From Larix sibirica (taxonomy: Eukaryota; Streptophyta; Pinopsida; Pinales; Pinaceae): a DNA stretch of 14,921 nt. Shown one piece after another: positions 8,312-14,921 of the stretch; the stretch's first letter is position 1, and each line of letters begins with the position of its first letter. Made by a program: the position numbers and the translations under genes. The stretch spans positions 1 to 14,921 of the forward strand of contig NWUY0300054444.1 in assembly GCA_004151065.3 (NCBI GenBank), in the 5' to 3' direction. Under the pieces are notes generated by a model. It made no database searches. It worked only from the letters and a program-made list of their open reading frames with translations, and was not told the origin of the DNA.

Positions 8312-9701
8312 ATGGGGGAATCGATGGGGGGGGGTGCCGAACCCCACCCACCGCAACAAGGGAAAGGGAGTTCAGGAGGATGTGGATATGGATTCCTCTG
8401 CAAGTGTGGGAGGAGAAGCAATGAGCGACCCCAAGGGGGCTAATTCAAGCACCAGATATAATACTAAGCCAGGGAAAAGCATGCCCATAACGACTGCAAT
8501 CCTGTGTCTGGAAATCAAATCTAAGGGCCTCATAGCCCACATCCAATATATGAAAGACCATTCCTTGATAGGAAAATTTGTTGGGATTTGGCCATAGGAA
8601 AAAGCACTGACCTAGTGGATTAATGGCATGTGGAAACCCAAAGGTCACTACGATCTACAACTAGGGGCAAAGGTATTTTTCACGGTAGTATTCTTCAATA
8701 TGGAATATTGGAACATGATTGTGGATGGAGGACTGTATTTCTTCAATTCGGTTGGAAGGAACGGTTCAATACAGACAAGCAAGACCTAACTATGGCCTTG
8801 ATTTGGATTCGTCTTTACTCCTTACCGGTGGAATACTAGAGAGAGTAAATCCTAGAGGACATGGGAAATGTGATTGGAACCTTTGTAAAAGCATCAGAAC
8901 AAACGATATCCATGAGATACATGTGATATGTCATGATATGCATGTACATGGACCTATCCAAGGAACTCCCAGAGGCCATCAATATTTCATGGGAATGTGA
9001 GGAATGGATCCAACCCTTGGACTATGAAAATGTTCCCTTTAGATGCAGAAGGTGTCATGAACATAGACATCTCTTCAGAGACTGCCCCCTGAACAAACCC
9101 TTAATGCCTGAGAAAGAATAGGGAGATGAAATATGTTGAAGAGTTCACAAAGGTCAATAGCAGGAAGAGACATGCGAGAAGGGGAACAGGTCCGAATATC
9201 TTCAAAAAACCACAAACAACCAACAGATTTGAGGTCCCAAATCAAGGGGATGAAAATTTGAGGGATTCTAAGAAAGAATTCGAGAAAGTTCATGAGGAAA
9301 AGGATGGGAGTAGCAAGGAATCCAAATCAGAAAATCCTAAAGATTTGGAATAAATAGAGGACAAAATTATGGAGGTTGAAGGCTCAGAGTATCTAGAGAT
9401 AGGAGAGTTATATTTGGATGAGATAGAAAAGGCCTGCACCAATCTAGATACAAGATGCATTCCATCTCATCAAGTTCGCCTTCTGAGAGAAGTGATTCCT
9501 AAAAATTCTACTTCTAAGCCTTTAGGGATGATCTCAAAGTCCTTAAAGGATAATGAAGGGTCCAGGAAGAATGTAGGGGAGAAAAGAGGAAGAAGAAGTA
9601 ACAGTCAAAGGATTAAGGAGGTTAGGGATAATTTGGTTGCCTCAGGTCAAGACCCCACCATAAAGGAGGCCTTTCAAGAAATAGCTAAATCCATCCAATG
9701 A
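8312..9701 (+). pseudogene. LINE ORF1: DUF4283-like domain, CCHC zinc knuckle, basic C-terminal tail; disabled
   Basis: The start ATG is at 8312 (MGES), conserved in the upstream partial copy at 8079. One extra G in the run 8326-8334 shifts the frame from the first codons into the one with DMDSSASVGGEAMSD. A DUF4283-like region follows: HSLIGKFVGIWP, MWKPKGHYDLQLGA, FFTVVFFNME and MIVDGG, then, after a deletion near 8745, WKERFN, IWIRLYSLPVEY and FVKASEQT. The block DLSKELPEAI precedes the knuckle CRRCHEHRHLFRDC (9044-9085), a CX2CX4HX4C; the usual Gly before His is Arg. A shift near 9121 leads to VNSRKRHARR and an acidic, charged tail up to the TGA at 9699-9701. Stops lie at 8595, 8613, 8837, 8846, 8924, 9119 and 9351. 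In such elements ORF1 protein binds element RNA. Confidence 0.9.
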
Positions 9702-10118
9702 AAATTATTTCCTGGAATATTAGGGGTTTGAATAGCCTAAAAAAAAAAATCTTGAAGAGGAAGATTGAGAATGAAAATCCTTCTATTATGTTAATGCAGG
9801 AGACCGAATGCTCAGAAGATGAACTCAGAGAAATGAGACTGAAGATCTAGAAAAGAAGTGAACTTCTTCCCATTGATGCTAATAGGGCGGCAGGAGGACT
9901 AGCCATCTAGTGGAATCCACTTGAGGTAAGTTTATCTATTTTTCTAGCTTCGAAATATGTCATATCTGCGGAATTTCATGTGTTAGGCACTAGTGTGAGA
10001 GGGATTATTTCAAATGTTTATGGTCCCTTTCAAGCAGCTCCAAAGGAAGACTTCTTAAATTCTTTAGAAGGTTTGAGTAGTTGGGTAGGGAAGAATCAAT
10101 GGCTTATAGGAGGTGGGG
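9698..10118 (+). pseudogene. LINE ORF2 start: apurinic-type endonuclease domain, truncated and with stops
   Basis: The ATG at 9698 overlaps the ORF1 stop as ATGA. The frame reads MKIISWNIRGLN, then after an 11-A run (9739-9749) that keeps the frame, KIENENPSIMLMQETEC, AAGGLAI, WNPLEVSLS, AEFHVLGTSVRGI, SNVYGPFQAAP and NQWLIGGG. This is the exonuclease-endonuclease-phosphatase fold that nicks the target DNA; the Asn of SWNIRG and the Glu of QET are the metal-site residues of the first motifs. Stops at 9848 and 9908 are each one base from a Trp or Leu codon. The match breaks off at the point where GGDFN should appear, and the next in-frame stop is at 10133. The Asp and Asn of that motif, the rest of the nuclease and the whole RT are missing. 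Confidence 0.9.
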
Positions 10119-10384
10119 AAATATTTTTTGAATGAAATCATCTTATTTCTATTCTTGGCAATTGGCATTTAGAAATTCATGGACTATGTAGAGGATTCAT
10201 GGGAGATTTGTTATGCTAGGTGCACTCATTATTTTCCCAACATTTTCCTTTATTTGATTCATGTCTATGAGTGAATTCCTATAATTAATTTGATACTTCT
10301 TAGACAAAGCCTGATCATTCTAAGGCTTGAGAAGAAATAACATAAAACATTAGTTATATGTTTTACCTTTTTAAGTTTGGTGTT

Positions 10385-11243
10385 GTAGGTCGATCATTCT
10401 TTTAGTGGACACATATCTTTCAAGTTTCTTCACTTTATCCTCCATGTCCTTAGTCCTCTACCAACAATCCTTCTTCATATTTTCCAATTTCCAACAATAG
10501 CAGTAGATCTTCTTCTTTCTAGATTTCTTAGTTAAAGTCCGATCATCATGCTTCTTCGTAATAGTCTGGAATTGTGTTCTTTCTCCTAATTGCATTGCTA
10601 ATCGCTTTCTCTATAACTTCATTGACCTTTTCCCTTCATCAAATGAGCTTGTTTCTTGAACTCAAGTTTCCCTTCATCGCGTGATTTTTTATGTGCCCTA
10701 ATCAATCAACCATAGAAGGAATCAAAGGAATAATCCTTAAAATTGTCTTTTATGGAGGTCCACCTAGCACAATACATTGGGAATAACATAGCATAGGGTG
10801 CCTTTAGATTCATCAGGATTATTTCTATAAGATGACCATATTTCTTCAGGAAATCCTTTCCACATTCAACCAATTTCAATTGAAGTTCCTTCACATGAGC
10901 TAAGTAATCTTCAATTATTTCAAAAGAGAGGATTTAGAGATATCTCTTTCTCAATTTGCATAAATCGGACTTTCACCAATATTATCAAATTCAATCCCTA
11001 GCTTCTTCAAGACAACATTCATACAATCAATCATGCTTGTATGAAAGTGAATCTCCCTAAAGATGTAGGTCATTGTGACTCCCCTATTGATGATGGATTT
11101 ATATTGGTAATCTTTTGGGTCTAGAACCACAACTTTGTAAACTACCAAAGTGTTTTTATCTTCAATAATGTTTCCATATCTTGTTCCCATATTCCATAAT
11201 TGTGTCCATTAAAAAATGTAGGTTCTTGTTTAATGGAACTCAT
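10385..11243 (-). pseudogene. Copia-type gag with degenerate zinc knuckle, disabled
   Basis: The minus-strand ATG at 11243-11241 opens MSSIKQEPTFFNGHNYGIWE, the familiar start of plant copia Gag (FxGxNYxxWE followed by a short helix DMETLL). After frame changes the sequence reads LDPKDYQYKSIINRG, IFREIHFHTSMID, and then EDYLAHVKELQLKLVECGKD, GHLIEIILMNLKAP, DYSFDSF and LEFKKQAHLMKGKG. A degenerate knuckle follows at about 10503-10461: CYC, then KLENMKKDC, with the spacing of CX2CX4HX4C damaged and its His replaced by Asn. MEDKVKKLE follows. Frames change at least twice (between 11243 and 11190, and between 10951 and 10894), and there are stops such as that at the 10706 end. Gag normally packages the element RNA. 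Confidence 0.82.
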
Positions 11244-11389
11244 GATGACGATCTACAAATTTGATCCTTGATTCAATTTAGAAATTGAACCCCTAAGTCA
11301 ACATACGAGATAGATCTGAATCATTAAGAGGTGTACAACTAACAACCCCCAAAGGAATTCTAGGCAACATGATAGATCTCAAACCACTA

Positions 11390-11401
11390 GCTATGATATG
11401 A
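11390..11401 (-). other. Primer-binding site of the copia element (degenerate)
   Basis: The minus strand reads TCATATCATAGC, nine of twelve bases like TGGTATCAGAGC, the sequence complementary to initiator Met tRNA used by most plant copia elements. It directly abuts the LTR end, and the following bases (TAGTGGTTTGAGATC) resemble the usual start of the leader. Confidence 0.6.
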
Positions 11402-11681
11402 TGTTGGAGAATGAAGGGATTAGGTAGATCTAGAGCTAATATTCCAAGAGAGAGGTGGTGTCTAAAAACATCATTACAACACTTGAGCACAACCGAGAAT
11501 AGCTCAACATACATAGAAGTGTAAGAAACAAAAGGATTTCCATACAAGACACATATCACACATGTTCATGTTGTCTTCTTAGATTGATCCATTAAAGCCA
11601 TCTTATATAGCACCAATATGTAACCAACTCCCTTGAGGTGAGGAAGGCTAGGTCCACATAGAGTGGTGAAGGAACATAACA
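11402..11681 (-). repeat. 5' LTR of the copia element
   Basis: On the minus strand it begins TGTTATGTTCC and ends TTCTCCAACA, giving the TGTT...AACA ends expected of an LTR. The 3' boundary is fixed by the adjoining primer-binding site; the 5' boundary is my best guess. No second LTR is in the window to confirm length. A TATA-like site lies about 200 bases before the LTR end, which fits a U3-R-U5 layout. Confidence 0.55.
11602..11610 (-). promoter_or_regulatory. TATA-like box inside the copia LTR
   Basis: The minus strand reads CTATATAAG, inside the LTR, with about 200 bases of R-U5 and then the primer-binding site downstream. The position suits the LTR promoter. No transcript evidence exists. 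Confidence 0.45.
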
Positions 11682-12138
11682 AATGCCTTGATTTTTTCCT
11701 TGTCTTGTGAATGTCTAATGTTTAACCAATCAAATGCTAAGTCAATCTCTTAGGTGATGGGAGTTTCTATCCATAAGATGGGGATAGTATTGAGTTATAA
11801 GGAAGGAGAAGAAAGCTAAGGCGATATAAGAAAAATAGAAAGTAAATAAAATTACAATAGTAAATGAATGATGCATGGAGAGGATCCTACTAGTGCATGT
11901 AGCATGTGCTAGTTCCTCAACTTTGAGGGGTGTGATCACCAATGTGCCCAACATTTGCATAATACCCCATGCCCCAATAATCAGTGCAACAAGTAGAACT
12001 ATGACAAGCATGCACAAGGAATATGATATCAAGCGTATATAAGACAAAGAAATAAAAGAACATGAAGCAAGATATGTTTTAGAATTTTATCCAAGGAGTT
12101 AGGTCTAGGTAACAGGTTTTGATACCATATAAGATAGG
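11682..12138. other. Sequence between copia LTR and hairpin, no accepted gene
   Basis: A minus-strand open frame of 101 codons (12047-11742) is very hydrophobic, but this reflects pyrimidine-rich codons and I know no matching family. Near 12120-12132 the minus strand reads TGGTATCAAAACC, a partial match to a copia primer-binding site, but no CA-ended LTR adjoins it. Confidence 0.4.
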
Positions 12139-12295
12139 GAACATATCCATGAACATATAACCGCAAGATCTAGCCTACCAAAATTCATATGGAAAGCATC
12201 AAAACATAAAAGTAAGATATACTTTTATGTTTTGATGCTTTCCATATGAGTTTTGATAGGTTAGATTTTGTGGCTATATGTTCATGCATATGTTC
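12139..12295. repeat. Near-perfect inverted repeat, 76-bp arms, 5-base loop
   Basis: Left arm 12139-12214 and right arm 12220-12295 are reverse complements with 7 differences and no indel, about 91 percent identity. The 29 bases next to the loop, from CATATGG to AAAAGTA, match perfectly. As plus-strand RNA, four of the seven differences would be G:U pairs. It could be a foldback transposon, a repair-derived palindrome, or a precursor of small RNAs. I see no terminal duplication marking it as a transposon. Confidence 0.95.
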
Positions 12296-14309
12296 TTGAT
12301 CTTACAATATGCGTGACATGATGAGGATGTCAAAATGGGGGCAAGAAAATCTAACTACCATGAAACCACAACAATAACCAAACTGTGAAATGATATGCAA
12401 GCTAATCTAACTACAATGTAAGAAAATAAGTAGTAAGACTGGAATGAAATGTAAGTAAGTCCAATCAATATGAAAGTATAAAAAAAACTAGACTATGAAA
12501 CTAAACGTTGAAATGAAATGAAATTGGGAGCATTGTAAGAGGACAATAGTTGTAGTTACTTAAGCACAAGTGATGCTATATGAGTTCCCACTTTTGGGTG
12601 CACAATATGAGGGGAGTGAACCCAGTTGAGCTGCTAGCAAGCTAGATCCAGATAACATAAATGAAAGGAAATGAATTGCATGACATATAGAAATTAAGAA
12701 GAGGAGAGTTAGAAGTGTCATACATGTGCTTCCTTAAGTATGGTAGTTGAGTGATGTGGGAGCATGTTGAAGCATGTGAAAGATGTGACAATGTTGATTT
12801 TGGTTTCAAAGCAAGCTAGATACAGACCTATGATACAAATATTAGCAAATTTCCGCAAGAGGGGAGGGAATAGCTACACCAACTCTTAGGGAAGGCTAGG
12901 ATAGGAGAAGGAAGAAAAGGTGAGAAGGGGAAACACCATGGACAAACTATAAAAGGAAAGAGAGGTGAAAGAGGGTGAAGTTGGTGTGACATAAGTAATG
13001 AGATGAGGAGGAAACCATGGCAAAGAGTTGATGAGAGCATGGAAGCAAAGATGTTGGTGGGTTGTTAGCTATGACATAAGATGGCATAATCCAACACAAA
13101 GTTAGCATGATTGTAGGAGGAAACCTACTAATAAGACACTACCAAAGGCATGTGAGGAAACATACATCAGCATGGAACCAATGAGGGTGTGGTAGTTGGA
13201 GATGATCGTGGAAAACCGACAAGGGAAATGAATGAGAGGCGGAAGTGATAGCATAGAGCTAGAGAAGAGAGGTGGAGTGAAAGAAAGAGAAAGGATAAGA
13301 AGAAGGAAACAAAAAATAGGTGATGACACTAGAGAAGAACTAATGAAAGCGAGATGTAAGTGGAAATAGAGACTAGAACAATGCAACTCCCTACAATTGC
13401 AACTATTAGCTACATAATGCAACAACCAAAGTCAACATCCAAAGGAAATACAAAAATGAAAAGGGAGAGGTGGTTAGTACAAACTAGGGATAATTCATCA
13501 CAATTAGGCCCAAACAAAGATAATGACGTAAAGGAGACCAAACCATGACAAGGTACTAAGACAAGAGAAGTTGAGGGTACTATTGATTTCTTAAAGAATA
13601 CTAACAATAAAAATCCCAAATTGTCCCTGCAAAGGTCCCATTATGAGATGAGATTCATCAAACTCAATGAACCATTTTTTTGCAAAAAAGAAAAATATTT
13701 AGAGGGAGAGAGAAGCAAAAAGAATATATGCATGAGATATTCCAAAATTATGTGTTTAATCTAATAATGAGTAATCATAATGAGTACAACCTTATGAATA
13801 TGTTGTTGTTTATTTTATATTTTATCTTGTATGAAAATGAATGCATTCATGTTCTTTGATTATTTGCTACCAAACAACCTATGTGATTTGAGCCTAAGCA
13901 CATTCACCTTGCTCTGTGAGACCATTACCCTACTACTATATTTTATATGAGATTCTTGTAACTATTGGTACTAGGATTGTTCGTAGTTATTTAGTCTCAT
14001 GATTTGTTGATGCTTTAATTTTTAAATATAATGTTGCCCATAGGGAAAAGATGTGAAATTTCTCCATTATTTCAGTAGCAACATAATAGACCATAGTGGT
14101 TCACAACATAAATTTATCAAGTAAACAGCACTGGGGGGGTAATGTATTTTTAACAAGGTCGGTTGGATGCACCTATGATTCCTAAAAACTAAAGACATCC
14201 CCATACAAATAATATATCAGTGTAATATGCTTTTTACTGGTAATATGATGAATTTATTACAAATGAAGGAGAATCCCATTTTAATACAAATCTCATATTG
14301 ACACATCTC
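12296..14309. other. Long noncoding stretch with a purine-rich strand
   Basis: From about 12820 to 13380 the plus strand is strongly purine-rich (GAGAAGAGAGG, AAAGAAAGAGAAAGG and similar), giving long but low-complexity hydrophobic open frames on the minus strand (13040-12828, 13425-13102) that I do not accept as genes. A TATA-like CTATAAAAGG lies near 12947. No transposon motif, RNA gene or known protein was seen. 13430-14309 is ordinary AT-rich sequence. Confidence 0.5.
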
Positions 14310-14369
14310 CACTAACTTAGTGATGAGTCATTAATGAATCTAACTAACACATCACTAACTTAGTGATGA
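14310..14369. repeat. Two copies of a 17-base dyad motif, 43 bases apart
   Basis: CACTAACTTAGTGATGA occurs at 14310-14326 and 14353-14369. The second sits in the perfect palindrome ATCACTAA-C-TTAGTGAT (14351-14367); the first has the shorter core CACTAA-C-TTAGTG. A local duplication is likely; a protein-binding site is only a possibility. Confidence 0.85.
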
Positions 14370-14921
14370 CTTTAACTTATGAACTAAATAGTTCATGTAC
14401 AAAACTTTGAGGTCTTATTTAACATAAATGACCTTGTACAAAATATTAAATCATTACATTATTACAAAACTATGAGTTTGCATACGAAATAGCTCATAAA
14501 CATAGATATATCTGTGCACGTGAAAAATGTTGTTGTTAGGACTACAACATGCCATTTCCTTTTATAAGCTTTGTCCCCAAATATTAAGGACCAAAGAGAG
14601 AACATTTATCATCTATAAACTTCATATAATATTCCATTGGACAATTTGTCCCAACAAATCTTAAATGCTAGCACAAATATTGTGAGATTATATCTATTAT
14701 GCAATGATTGCTTATGATAAAAATGTGTGTTACAGGCATAACGCTCAAAATATTGAAATGAATTGAAAGAATAAGAGAAAAGATTCAACAATGATATTCA
14801 AGCACACCATCAACACAATGAATACAAGATGTCCCCTAGGAAACTTGATGTGGCAAAATCCATAACAAATATGAGTGTTGTGCCTTGCTATTTTCTTCTC
14901 ATATGTATATATATATATATA
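14370..14921. other. AT-rich end of the window, no gene
   Basis: No coding motif was seen. TGTACAAAA recurs at two places about 14395-14445. The window ends in a TA microsatellite (14906-14921) that may continue beyond it. Confidence 0.6.

Larger units (their letters stand above)
8218..10118 (+). mobile_element. LINE (plant L1-like), 5' UTR plus ORF1 plus start of ORF2, 3' end missing
   Basis: The order is a short 5' UTR (8218-8311), ORF1 (8312-9701) and the endonuclease start of ORF2 (from 9698). All of the reverse transcriptase, 3' UTR and tail are absent; the plus-strand match stops around 10110-10118, where sequence of a minus-strand copia element begins. A LINE with its 5' end present and 3' end missing is not a normal 5'-truncated insertion, so a later deletion or the junction with the copia element removed the rest. 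Whether the RNase H relic at 1224-1635 came from the same family cannot be decided here. Confidence 0.85.
10119..11681 (-). mobile_element. Ty1/copia LTR retrotransposon, 5' half only
   Basis: Read on the minus strand, the order is LTR (11681-11402), primer-binding site (11401-11390), leader (11389-11244) and gag (11243 to about 10385). The segment from 10384 to 10119 continues to the junction with the LINE but I cannot assign it; no protease, integrase or RT motif was seen. The 3' part and second LTR are absent from the window. The left border is set by the end of LINE homology and is approximate. Confidence 0.7.

Noticed and set aside
9075-9293. Minus-strand frame opposite LINE ORF1
   Set aside because: Shadow of the zinc-knuckle and basic-tail coding on the plus strand.
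11742-12047. Minus-strand 101-codon hydrophobic open frame that looks like a membrane protein
   Set aside because: Hydrophobicity follows from pyrimidine-rich codons; no known motif, and neighbouring sequence is repeat-derived.
13102-13425. Minus-strand 107-codon open frame
   Set aside because: Lies opposite a purine-rich strand; low-complexity Ser/Leu/Phe composition and no domain.

Overview
The window looks like nuclear DNA from a land plant with a large, transposon-rich genome; a gymnosperm is my guess and is not proven by the sequence. It is AT-rich, contains no intact gene, and every recognisable coding stretch is a decayed fragment with stops and frameshifts. The reasons for calling it plant are: a fragment of a plant ARGONAUTE4-type gene, plant-style LINE ORF1 with a DUF4283-like region and a CCHC knuckle, a plant-type Ty1/copia gag, an RNase H relic of the plant LINE type, and a possible CACTA-type transposon end. 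All family assignments are recognition by eye; no search was run.

Layout from left to right. 1-1223 holds nothing I can name. 1224-1635 (+) is a broken RNase H domain from a non-LTR retrotransposon, followed by decayed reading frames of unknown nature to about 2510. 2795-3669 (+) is an intronless, frameshifted piece of an AGO4-clade ARGONAUTE, from the end of PAZ through MID to the start of PIWI. It stops exactly at a T-run that may be the A-tail of a minus-strand LINE. On that minus strand, 5790-5418 is the post-palm part of a LINE reverse transcriptase and 4473-3870 is an unidentified decayed frame. 6885-7393 holds a diverged tandem array with a strong dyad motif, next to a possible CACTA-type right end. 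7979-10118 (+) carries two head-to-tail LINE 5' ends. The second runs into a full ORF1 and the first third of ORF2, then is cut off. 10119-11681 (-) is the 5' half of a Ty1/copia element: LTR, primer-binding site and gag with a degenerate zinc knuckle. 12139-12295 is a near-perfect inverted repeat with 76-bp arms and a 5-base loop. The rest, to 14921, is mostly noncoding with a purine-rich tract and small repeats.

There is no working pathway here. The content is a nested record of retrotransposon insertions and one retrocopied host gene. The items most worth a second look are the ARGONAUTE retro-fragment, the dyad-bearing array, the long hairpin, the doubled LINE 5' end, and the ATGA overlap between ORF1 and ORF2 of the LINE.
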